Assembly: GCA_007026445.1 (NCBI GenBank)
Contig: VDMD01000016.1
Coordinates: 62,001-126,000, forward strand
DNA from: Schizophyllum amplum
Lineage: Eukaryota; Basidiomycota; Agaricomycetes; Agaricales; Schizophyllaceae
Reading direction: 5' to 3'
Length of the DNA: 64,000 bases
Positions 23,054 through 33,525 of the stretch are shown piece by piece. The notes below the pieces were generated by a model. It ran no database searches and was not told where the DNA came from. It saw only the letters and a list, made by a program, of their open reading frames with translations. Position numbers and translations under genes: made by a program. Every line of letters starts with the position of its first letter. The first letter of the stretch is position 1.

Positions 23054-24380
23054 ATGACCTGCTGCTGATGCTCGCCCTCGGGCTCTTGATGCTCGTTGCA
23101 GGTTTGTCTTCATTGTTTTCGTCTCGGAGGAGGTCTCGTCCTCGTCTTCGGTCTACTCATCTCGTCGCCGGTCATATTCGTCTCGGACATCCGCCCTCAT
23201 CGTCATCATATCGTCGCAACCCTCGTAGTCACAGGACTACGGTGTCAAATTCCGCCTGCTATCTCTTGCCAGCGTCGACCTCTACAAGGTGTGTCTCATT
23301 GACTTCCTCACCGAACGTGCCGCTGATATACCCAACAGGTGCACGCTGTCATCTGCATCGAGCTTGTAGCATACCTATCCCACTTTACTCCTCATCGACA
23401 TCCATATCCTTATCCCCGACCAAGCCAGAAAGCCTCTGTTTAAGGTATGTTCACCACTTCCCTCCCTCAACATACCCCGTCGCTGAGACTGTCCACAGCT
23501 CTACATCATCATCATCATCACCGAGCGCATCACGGTCACACATCGCACTCAACACCATCACGCATCGCGCTCGTCATCACGCTGTTCAACAAGCTCTTCA
23601 CCGTCATCCGCACCTCTCTAACAAGCTCGCCATCATCCTCCTAACAAGCTATCACCCCCGTCCTCCTCGATAAACAAGCTATCGAGTCCATCGTGCGTCG
23701 TCTTCACCATCTTCTCTTCCCATTGTCTAAACCCTCTTTAGTCCATCTCTCTCGTCCCGGTATCCCAATGCCCCATTTGCTTTGTACATTAGTTCTACCT
23801 GTTTTCTGTCTGTCTCCTGTCTCCAGTTCTCGTCTCCACATACCTATACCAACTGTGCTTCCAAGGGATGCACAGCAGTCTCTGCCAGCCTGTTCTTCGT
23901 CTATGCCTCGTTCTCGGTCTCGCTTACTTTACACACAGTCACCTCATATTGCTCTCGCGTCTCGTGTCTCGGTTTCTCGATATATACGGAACGGACGGTC
24001 TTCGCGCATATACCTGCTGCCTCCTTGCCTGCTTGCCTACAGTGGACTCGGTGCACCTCGCGCGTGCCGCCGGTCTTGGTCTCCAACGTCTCCTTGCTGT
24101 GTACTATATTTTTATCTGGTATCGTGCTCGTCCAAATGCAATGTATATTTGTGCGCGGGCCCTCTGAGCCCTGTCGCGCTGTCCTCTATCTTTCGCTGTG
24201 ACGTCGACTAAGAGGAAGAACAACTGGAGCTCGACATAAATGTTGCTCAAAAGACCGTATGCATGAGTGTCGACGTTGCTCACTTGCCATTTAGTTGCAA
24301 AATTACAAGGGCGAATTCGAGTTTTGTGCAGCGGGGTCTGGCAGTAGATGGGAAAGGAACGTGTTTTCTGCTAGTACATA
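23054..24380. other. Long pyrimidine-rich non-coding stretch
   Basis: From about 23100 to 24200 the plus strand is unusually rich in C and T, with a short CAT microsatellite near 23505. It may be a long 3' UTR of the upstream gene. Open frames here are Ser/Leu/Pro-rich products of the C/T bias and do not look coding. Confidence 0.4.
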
Positions 24381-24476
24381 CTACGGGAAGGGATGTGTGT
24401 GCGTGTGCGTACAGGGGATATGTACCCGTGCAAGGGATGTGTGCGTGGCTACAGGGGATATGTACACGTGCAGTGT
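24381..24476 (+). repeat. 40-bp minisatellite, about 2.4 copies
   Basis: ACAGGGGATATGTACCCGTG at 24411 recurs at 24451 with one change, 40 bp apart, and a related GGGATGTGTG...GCGT block precedes the first copy. The copies are imperfect. Confidence 0.6.
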
Positions 24477-24661
24477 TCGATGTCGGATTAGGTGGTGCGT
24501 AGTCTACGGCTCCGGGCGCCTGGCCGAGGGCGCTAGTCGTCTAGTCTGTCTTCGCTCGTCTGAGCTCCCGCCAGCGGTCTTCTTCTGTGTCTTTCTCCGG
24601 CGATATCAGCTGCGGCCAGCGGGCATACCTGCATCGACAGAAATCTTCTCCAACTAGCCTT

Positions 24662-25888
24662 CTACACCTGAGACAGCCCGACATCCGAACCTGGAGGTGC
24701 CGCAGCGGCGCGGCGCGGTCCACCATCAGGTAAGCCCTGCTGCCCTTCAACAATGGTCGGCGGCGGATATGTTCCCGACCGCGCATACATAGACGGCACG
24801 CGTGGCACGGGAGGCGGTTCGGGCGACTGCGAAGGGACATTGATGGGTGGTAGATGTGGCGAGCGACGACGGGCCTGGCGAGCGCGAGCGCGAGGGAGAG
24901 CGACGGCTGTTGGATGGCGACCGGCTGGTGGGCGGGCTGGATGTTGAGTAGTAGGAGAAGGAGGGCGCGAGATGAGAAGCGGTGGACAGCGTGGACAGCG
25001 AGCCTGAGGATTTGTGTGAGTAGGGTCGGCGAACACGGACCGGGAATGCAAGGGTGGCAGGGGAAGAAGCAGGACGAGGAGCGCGTGTGTGACGAGGAAG
25101 ACGAGAAGCGCGAGAGTGACGAGAAGCACAGCGATGACAGACAGGGGTTTTCACGACAGGACTCACCGACGCTGCTGGACGACTGCCGCCCGGTCTCGAT
25201 TCCGTCGTGTCGATGCGGCGTGGGCACCCACTTGTCCGCGATGCTGACATCGCTTGCTGCGTACATCGAGCCACGGAAGTCAGCCGGGTACGCGCCGGGC
25301 GCAAGCGGGGCAGGGAGCACGATCTGAATCTGCGACCCGCGGGCGCCTAAAGTGCGGCTCGGCGCGAGAAGGCCGTGCTCCCGCTGGCCGTCGACATTGG
25401 TCGGGCGTGGTGCGACATGACGCGGGGCCGGTGTATCGCCGAGTGCATCGAGGACGGGGACGGCGGCGCGTCCATGTCGCTGCCCAGCGATGAGCCGGGG
25501 CCCGGGCTGAATGGCGGGTGCGGCGGGAGGGTCCGTCAGCGGCATCGAGGGGCGATTGGTAGAGCGAGACGTCATCCGTAGAGCTGGCACCGCTTCGGAG
25601 GGCATGAGGGAGGCATGACGGGATGGGAAGGTGGGGGAGAGTAGGTCGGCGTCGCTGACAGAATAGGCGCTAGCAATGCGCGCCGACACCATCGTTTCCT
25701 TGCGGAGCCGGTGGTGGGCGAGGGGCTGGGGCGGGGGAGCGGGACTTGGCGTGAGCGGGATCGTTGACATGCGAGCTGGATGCAGCGCGCGAGGCCGGCG
25801 AGGAGGATGAGCCCACCCACCACGCCGCAGACGCGGCGATGATCAGGTTATCCCGCGAGAGCCCGCCGTCGCGCGCGTACACGGGCAT
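24662..25888 (-). CDS. Putative single-pass membrane protein, unknown function (frame disturbed)
   Basis: The start MPVYARDGGLSRDNLIIAAS (25888) leads into a likely membrane helix, but the helix continues in the next frame as VVGGLILLAGLARCIQL, and the text then resumes in the third frame as PPPQPLAHHRLRKETM and ARIASAYSVSDADLLSP. Both jumps, near 25825 and 25765, are repaired by one added base each. A Pro/Arg-rich region follows, with YPADFRGSMYAASDVSIADK and a GTGAGT donor near 25165. The C-terminal exon is uncertain: two frames downstream of CACAAATCCTCAG stay open to about 24662. I infer a short N-terminal anchor plus a disordered cytoplasmic tail. No domain is recognised. The true end is not fixed. 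Confidence 0.4.
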
Positions 25889-26199
25889 AACTTAGAATGA
25901 GTGTGGGGAAGCGGAGGAGGGAGAACACCGTGCGGGCGGCTTTCGCAACAAGTCTGCAGATGATCGCTGCACCGACACGTGATGCGCCACCATCTCACCT
26001 TGAAAGTTCAACTTGGCTGGAGTTACTCCTCCGTCTACCCATACTCACATGGACAACGACCGCCTGTCTGATGTGTCCTACAGAAGTTGCAGACCAAGAC
26101 CTATGGAGGACACCTACGAACATCCTCGCGACAGATGACAATATCGTACTGTCGCGGTCAACTTTTCAAGTATTACAGTCGGTTACGTGTAGAAACTAA

Positions 26200-27790
26200 T
26201 CATATCGCCTGTCGCGCTCCAACCGGATCCAACAACAGCCGATCCTGCCGTTCTTCCTCCTCCATGTCCAGTTCTTCCCTCCAGGCCTGCTCCGAGACCA
26301 CCTCCACATCCCTCTCACTCTCCGCCTCGTCGGCCCCCATGATTTCCCTGTCTACATATCGTCAGCCCACACCACACACCAAGCACAACTTTCACTCACC
26401 CCGCTCCGCATCCACGACGACCAGCCACAGCGTATCCTCCGTCTCCCACCTGTCCACTACTTCCGCATTCGCAACCAGCGTCTCATTGATCCCCTGCGGC
26501 GTTCCCACGACCTGCCCAGCAGCCCGACCTGCCCCAGCCGCTCGCGTCTATGCATCCTCCTCAACCCAATGTAGTCCCTCAGACCCGCATCGCTGTAGTC
26601 CCCGGCCTGCATCGCCGCCCGCTTCGCCTGCGCGTCGGCAACATCTTGCCGCCGCCCCGCGCGCCGCCGCTCCTGCCGGTCGGCGACACCCTCGTCGTAC
26701 TTGACGCCCCACGCCTGCATCTTGTCGAGCGCGCTCTGCGCCTTTGCAGGCGGCGGCACGTCAGCGACACCGGCAGCGCCGCGCCACCCAGCGCTTGCAG
26801 CCGCCGCCGCACGCGCAATTGACCGCCTTCCCCGCCGTCCTCGATGCCCGCATCTATACTCGTCGCCGAATCAGAGCTGCTTGAGTTGGCGACCGCGCGC
26901 ACGACGCGGCTCGTGATGGGCAGCGGCACCTTGAGGAGCGCCTTCCCCACCCCGCGGCCCACTTTGTTCAACGCGCCCCGCGCGCCACCGCCGCCGCCGG
27001 CCAGTACCAGCAGCTGCAACGCCGCTGCCTGGTACAGATGCGCGCGGCGAGCCCGCGGGGTTTGAAGACGCGCAGATTCGCGGCGCGCATGTAGCGGTCG
27101 GTGAGCGTCTTGGAGAGCGCGCGCATACCGGCTTGTGCGCCGGTCTGCATGGCGATGGAGACGACCATGGCCCAGTGATACGGGCTGCAGAAAGGGATTG
27201 GTTTAGGGAGGCGGCTTATAAGTACAACACCACAAGTATCAGACTTACACCATCCCAATAACCTTCCCTGCTAGATCGACCACCCTGGTTCGCGCATGCG
27301 ATTAGCTTTGCTCTTTTCTCACTAGATAGACACATCTGTGTGCTCACCTCAACGGTGGACTGGCCACAATCGCTAGGTTGAGGCCGTCCACGAACGTCAG
27401 TAACTCGTCCATAGGCAGGCCAACCGCCTCGTCAAGCACATAGCTATATCCACGAGCGAACGGCGTACACGGATCCGCCGCGATCTGCGGGAGACAGAAA
27501 GGGAGCGGCAGGGCGCCCCCTCCGGGGACGCGGTCGGCGGTGCGGGGCAAGAAGGTGTCAATGAGGTACTGCGAGTCGCGCACTAGTTGTACGCCGTTGG
27601 GTTGGGCGGCGTTGAGACGAGCATCATCGATATTGTCGTTCTCGTAGGCTGCATTGCTTGCAGGAGGGGCGTAGCCATGAGAATCGGACGCGTAGTGCTG
27701 AGAGCGCGTGCCGTTGTGAGGAGCGGCATTGCTCCGTGAAGGCGAGCTGCTTGTTGCCTTTTTGGCCGACGATGAAGCTATCATGAACAT
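26200..27790 (-). CDS. Conserved fungal protein of unknown function, copy 1
   Basis: Start MFMIASSSAKKATSSSPS at 27790, with a TATA-like site about 70 bp upstream. Recognisable blocks are AAQPNGVQLVRDSQYLIDTF, PFCLPQIAADPCTPFARGYS, VGLPMDELLTFVDGLNLAIV, HWAMVVSIAMQTGAQAGMRA, LSKTLTDRYMRAANLRVF, KMQAWGVKYDEGVADRQERR, INETLVANAEVVDRWETEDT and EQAWREELDMEEEERQDR. At least two places, about 26820-26850 and 26535-26552, change frame by one missing base with no fitting intron. The stop at 26200-26202 follows DPVGARQAI. A diverged second copy lies at 43663-45091 on the plus strand. Hydrophobic stretches after the conserved Asp-Gly-Leu-Asn motif suggest membrane association. I know no function. Confidence 0.6.
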
Positions 27791-27860
27791 GGCGATGATC
27801 AGCGGGTGCGCGGGCGGAGGAAAGCAAAAATCGTCCTCAGTCAGAGGGGGAAGCCCGAGC

Positions 27861-27868
27861 TATATAAC
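27861..27868 (-). promoter_or_regulatory. TATA-like element upstream of copy 1
   Basis: GTTATATA (minus strand) lies about 71 bp upstream of the start codon at 27790, the same distance as the other TATA boxes in this window. Confidence 0.35.
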
Positions 27869-29118
27869 ATGGGAAACTGCAATATTCCCTAGCTTGTCTA
27901 CACAGCCAGTGATCGGCCGATGGGTAAAGTATACTCTTCGCTATGAGCAGCTCATAGGCTGGTCCATATTTTATTCATCGAATTTGCAAGGAAATCACAC
28001 GTTCCTGCATCATGGGCTGACCATGGGTCGGCAGGTTCGGCACGGCATATTAGTCAGCAGCCGCCACCGGGGCGACCAGGCTGCCAGCGCGCTCGCTGCT
28101 CCAGCCGGCGCCAGGCCGGCGCTACGCCCAGTACTCGCGGCCTATCAATGCTGATTACCTTGCCTTGCAAGGTCTCTCGACACCCATATTGAAGCCATCA
28201 AAACTGTCACCAGGAACGCAGCAATCAAAGCAACGCTTTTGAGCAACAAAAGTCAAGAAAGGACATCTCAACCACGGCTCGACTGCCAGGCCAGTCCGTC
28301 TAGACTCGGATCATGACTTCGACCTTTGAACTTCAAGCGACGTTCGACTTCAAAACGGCTTCAACCTCTCCACGCCCGCACACGCAAAAAATAAATCCGA
28401 CGTCTCGTCAACCCGCAAGGCAAGGTTGAAAATCGGCGGAGCCGGAGCTTTCTAGTACTAAGCCCGTTGTATTAGGTGCTACTAGACTATATAAGCAGTA
28501 GCAATACAGGAGTATGGGGTGTACATAAGAGCTGGTAGGAGTAGTGTAGAATGGAGGTGCCGCCGCCGCGTCTTCCCCTTCAGCGCGACCGTACTGTATC
28601 CTCCGTGCAGCTATATAGCTGCATTGTGCATAAGCTGTGCAACATCGTATCAGTATGGTGAGCGGTAGATCTCGCTGTAGTCTGCGTACCACGAAATGCT
28701 TCGAAAAATTTGCTCGACCTCTCGACCGTGTTCGGGCCAACGCTCTTGAAGCTAGAAGACTGCAGCGACCTTGCACGAGCGACGGGGCATCCAGGTCCTA
28801 CTTGTGGAAGAGCGATAGCGGCGGGGTGAACAGACCGTGATGGTCGTCCTCACAATGGCGGTGACAGAGGCTCAGGCTGGTGAGAGGCAAGGGCGGAAGC
28901 GGGACTTGGTGGAAATTTACGACGCCGTGCGTCACCTGATTGGCTCGGCATATTCCGACGCGAGCCATGGATAATCCATGGGTGCTGCCTTATGCGGTGC
29001 TCATGATGCAGGAACGTTCGATTTTCGTACGGATCCGATGCATATTCCGCAGGAATCTCATGGGATATCCATGCTACTCCTTAGCTCATGGATTACCCAT
29101 AGGCCGATCACTGGGTGT
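27869..29118. other. Gene-poor region with short repeats
   Basis: No exon is supported. Near 28948 and 29040 there is an imperfect direct repeat beginning GCATATTCCG and containing CCATG. The first copy includes the palindrome CCATGGATAATCCATGG at 28965-28981. These may be decayed mobile-element pieces. Confidence 0.4.
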
Positions 29119-29660
29119 GTAGGGCTCTCACACCTCAGACGGCCCGGACTTTGTCGGCGGACATATTGTTGGACATATGTGTAACCATATTAATTAAATT
29201 ACTACGGAGAAATAAAGCGCTTATCGACGGTAAAAGTTTATGTTTGTCGTCGGAGAAAGATCAGATATATCCACAGCAATACCGGCGGTCATACATCACG
29301 TATCCCGGCTGTCAAAGGCTTTGCGATATCTTATCTTCGTCCGCTGACATACATTAGGAATATCCGTGAATATACGCATTTAGAACAATGGGAACAATGG
29401 GGACATGTATTAAGAATATCCACGGATGTTTCTTATCTATGTCAGCGGCCGAAGATAAGATATCTCGAAGCCTTTGACGGCCGGAATACGTGATATATGT
29501 CCGCATGTGTTTCTTTTCTTTCACCACAACCACAGGTAATCTTTCGCGGTCGATATCCGTCATGTTTATGAGCGGATATCTATTTTTTATGTATATACTT
29601 ATGTCCACAACTTCGACCAGCGACAAATTCGAGGCTGCCTGAAGTGTCACGCCCTTTATT
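29119..29660. mobile_element. Large foldback element (long inverted repeat)
   Basis: About 250-bp arms, 29119-29372 and 29410-29660, are imperfect reverse complements around a 37-bp spacer. The inner parts match best: CACGTATCCCGGCTGTCAAA (left) against CACGTATTCCGGCCGTCAAA (right, reversed), then GATATCTTATCTTCG in both. The outer ends still pair (GGGCTCTCACACCTCAG against GGGCGTGACACTTCAG). The element is much more AT-rich than the flanks. Both arms keep an open frame reading YITY-x-G-x-QRL-x-DIL on opposite strands, as expected from an inverted duplication. It could be a non-autonomous DNA transposon or two inverted retroelement ends; I cannot tell which. Confidence 0.6.
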
Positions 29661-31219
29661 GTCCGGCGAAATCTTGTTTCTAGTAAACACGTACAAGCAG
29701 AACGTGGGAAGGTCGTCAGTTCGATTCACGGCAGTGCACTCTTTTTCGCATTATTTCCCACGTCCTCCCGCGCACGTCTCGGACTCCGCCCTTCTTCTCT
29801 ACACATCAGCGAAGGCATAATTACGCGTTCAGGTGGCGCGCTCGAATGTGCATGCCCTCTGTACTATATCCAAAGGACAACTGTCTTACCCCCAAGCCGG
29901 GAGTTCTTCAAGCTTCAATGTCCAGCGACATTCTCATGATGAAATCGTTTACATATAGCACTCAGAATAATGCAGAGGGCTTCTTCATCTACGAAGAGAG
30001 AACCACACCTTAGAGGGAGTAGGCTCGAGTAGGGACAAGGGAAGCCTGCGGGGGCAGGTCACGTGAATCGGATACTCAAGAACCCATTAAATTTGACAAG
30101 TTTGGCGGGGCACTCAGTAGAGGGGGCAGACGACGTCTCAGGTCAAGACGATGACTATCAGAAGCGAGTCTTGTATTCTCCCAATCGTCGGGAAACCGAC
30201 CTTTGCCAAGAAGCCAACGTGAAGTTTGAACTTGTTTGATGGTTCCATTGAGCAGCGAGTCGGCGGCCAGGCAACATTGTCTTGAGTGCGAGGAAGTTCT
30301 GAAGCTTATTACTGAAGTCAAGGTTGGTTGGATACAGTAGCTTCCTCTCACAAATCCGTAAGTAGGAGCACCCCATCAGGACTGCAGACGACGCTTCACA
30401 ATCTTGAACTGACATCGATGCACGACGATTCGCCTCGGCGGAATGAAGGTCGTCGTGAATAAACAACAGCAGGCCTGGCAGTTCGGAATTACCAGGCCAT
30501 CCGGACGATGTTCAACTGGACAAGCTAGGGCGCTGCTGGCGGAGCCAGCGCTTATCGAGTATATAGGACCTCGTCAAATCGCGCGTAACCTCGCGGTTCG
30601 ATATGAGACAGTCAAAGTCAGTGCTCAGAAACAAGGGCTATCTCATGCCGGTGCAGATCTGTGATTGTCGCGCTTATTGCGGTGCAGGACAGCTGTAATG
30701 ACTGTAACTTGAGTACGCACTGCAGTGCACAAACTGCACATGCTCGCTCAGTACTACTACCTGCGTGGCACGCGGCACCGTAGGCGCGGAGGCTTCGTGA
30801 GGTGCTCGAGCGACCTCGCTGGTACGAGTGCTCCATAGCAGCGAGCCCCCGAGCTACATGCACACACCTCTTCTTCCTTGCCAGAGCCCGCACAAGGGAA
30901 ATGTATGGTCCGTGGTACGTTTCAACTCCAACGCAGAATGATTTCGAGGCCGCATATATTCCAGGATCCCATGGTAGAATTAGTGTAAACACCCAATACG
31001 ACTACATGCTGACGATAGTGAGACATTGGACGATGAGCGAGCAATAGATATATTGACCCAGGAACGAAGGTAGAGCCAGGATACGAGAGTAGAGCCAGGA
31101 GAAAAGAGGATATGAAGGAAAGAAGGGGGGATTATCCGTGCGGCGAACCGTGCGCCGACGTGTCTGGTATGTTGTTCGACTGTATGCTTTGCCCGATGCT
31201 TGTATGATTCTAACGACAT
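29661..31219. other. Gene-poor region, nothing resolved
   Basis: About 1.5 kb without a supported exon, tRNA or repeat. Short open frames on both strands lack splice or motif support. Confidence 0.3.
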
Positions 31220-33119
31220 TTATAGGAGCTGGCTCCAGCCGGCGTTCTTGGTCTTCTTGACGATGCTCTTGACTTCCTGTGGTGGGGTTAGCGGATTGTG
31301 GACGAAGTGTGAATTAAGGAGAACTTGCCTGAGAACGCGCGCGGGTGGTGACGAGCAGCGCGTCGGGCATGTCGACAATCACCAGATCGTCGACGCCGAG
31401 GCACGTAACGAGACGTCCAGAGCCGGGAACGATGATGCCGCCCGCGACCTGCTCGGTAACGACTATGACAGATTTTGTCAATGGCTGAGGGAAATAATGC
31501 AATATGTTCTCTTACCAAGACGGCCATCGCCCAAAATGCGCGGCTGGTTGTACTCGGACGGCAAACGGTCCGCGACGGACGAAAAGTCACCGACATCGTC
31601 CCAACCTTTGTGCGAGCCAATGAGCATGAACGTGCGTTACGGAACGACATATAGACATACCGAACGTGGCAGGCACAACGGCGACTTTGCCCTCCCGAGC
31701 TGCGGGCTCCGCAATGGCGTTGTCGATGGGGATCTTCTCCAGTGTCGCCCACTCCTGGGCGAGGACGGCCTCGCGCAACTGCGGTTGATCCCAAACGTCG
31801 GCGATCTTGGTGAGGCTGGCGTGAAGCGACGGCTTGTGCTCGGCAACGAGCTGCATGAGGAAGGACGCCTTCGTGACGAACATACCCGCATTCCAGCGGT
31901 AGTTACCGGTGGCGAGGTATGCGGCGGCAGTACGAGCATCGGGCTTCTCCTTGAAGTCCTTCACCAGACGTGCGTTGGGCGCGTTCTTGAACTCGAGGCG
32001 GTCACCGAGGCGGATGTAACCGAAGCCGGTGGAGGGCGCGACGGGCGCAATACCGATCGTGACGAGGTAGTCGCGCTTCGCGACCTGTACTGCCTCTGCA
32101 ACCGCAGCGAGGAATGCGTCGTCGCCTGAAATCATATGGTCCGCAGCGAAGGAGCCAATCACAGCCTCCGGGTCGCGCTTCGCAAGCACAGCCGCGGCGA
32201 GACCGATGGCGGCCATCGAGTCTTTGGCCGAAGGCTCGCAGAAGACGTTCTCGGGCCTGAGATCAGGGAGCTGCCCAGAAATGGAGTTTACATGAGCAGG
32301 GCCAGCGACGACGGTGGTGCGCTCGGGCGAGGAGAGGGGAATGAGACGGTCCCAGGTCGCCTGAATGAGGGAGCGGCCAGAGAGCGTAAGATCGAGGAGG
32401 AACTTGGGGTGGTTCTCTCGGCTCAGCGGCCATAGCGGGTCCCTGCGGCGAGTTAGAGCGTGCTGTATGGCGTGGTACTGGCACTTACCTGCGCCTCCCG
32501 CGGAATGACGACGTAAAAGCCGGGGATGTCCCGCGCGTCAAGCGGGTATAGCGAGAGCGAGTTGTCTCCCAGAGGTGAGGGGTGGTACGCGAGAGAGGTG
32601 GGGAGCGGGGGAACGGTAGTCGCAGGGATGGCACTGGCAGAAAGGAAAGGCGACTTGGGGCGGAGCTGAGGGCTCGAGCGACGGGGGTCAGAGTGCCTGG
32701 GGTGTTGGAGTAGCCGTTGCTCTAGGAGGCGAGTCAGTCCGGTTACACGAGTTCGGACCGCTGCGCATGTACCTGAGTGCCCTCACGGATCTGACGCTCA
32801 AGGCTCGCGTTCGCGAGGCGCAGTTCAGCACACTCGTTCTTCAAGTCAGAGATTTCCGCGTTCTGTACGATGTTCAGCTTGATTGTGCTACGTGGACGAC
32901 GCGTGTACGGACCGACTTCTGGACGGCCTGCATGATCTGCTGGAACATACCCTCGACGCCGAGGCCGGAGGGAGGCACATTGCTGGCGGCATTGTTGAAG
33001 AGACTGGGTCCCAGGTTTGCGGAGGTCATATTGTTGAGATGGCGGGGGTCAAAGGAAAGGATGGTGGGAGGAGGCAAGATCGAAATTATACCAAACGCGG
33101 GATCAATCTGCGAAAACAT
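31220..33119 (-). CDS. Mannose-1-phosphate guanylyltransferase, ManC-like, with N-terminal coiled coil
   Basis: Makes GDP-mannose from mannose-1-phosphate and GTP. The signature FYVVIP-AGGAGTR-LWPLSREN is present but broken twice: one base is missing near 32502 and one near 32435. Then HPKFLLDL, PERTTVVAGPAH, EPSAKDSMAAIGLAAAVL, GSFAADHMI, GIAPVAPSTGFGYIRLG, DFKEKPDARTAAAYLATGNY, RWNAGMFV, IDNAIAEPA and WDDVGDFSS follow. This set resembles bacterial ManC more than the yeast Psa1 form. The C-terminus ends KKTKNAGWSQLL. Upstream exons give a coiled-coil segment, NAEISDLKNECAELRLANAS, preceded by a start I place at MFSQIDPAFG (33119). The N-terminal exons and their link to the enzyme are tentative. 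Confidence 0.75.
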
Positions 33120-33525
33120 AGCCGCTGCGGTGCCGGTGCGCTCATGCCGCCCCAAATCTCGCTCGCACCTCCCGCCGCTGCACCTGCATGACAGGTATCT
33201 GCCTCTGACTGCTATCATTCTCGTCCACCGTACGTCGTATGTCTCGGCGGCTCTGACTCTGCGCAAACTCAGGCATTCCGCTCTGAGTTCGGATATCGGA
33301 CCTACTTGTCCGCTGTTCCGTTGACAACATCCGCGCAATCAACGCAATTGAGCACGGCACGCACCCACATATGCAAACACGGCAATACAATCAAGAAACG
33401 CTAGTGTGATTATGGTAATTTTTGTAAGTATGTTCTCCCCCATGGATAAAAACCCTCAATGAATACGGATGGTCTTGTCGCTTCAGGAGTGCCAAACTGA
33501 CAGCCATGAGCGGGGTAATGAGACC

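Noticed and set aside
23447..23644. His/Ser/Thr-rich open frame over the CAT repeat
   Set aside because: It arises from a CAT microsatellite and C/T bias; no splice or family support.
29700..29750. tRNA-like 3' part with AGTTCGATTC and a following T run
   Set aside because: The flanking bases do not form a T stem or acceptor stem and no A box or anticodon arm fits, so I do not call a tRNA.
31200..32129. 309-codon plus-strand open frame
   Set aside because: It is the reverse-strand shadow of the GDP-mannose pyrophosphorylase exons, which show conserved motifs.
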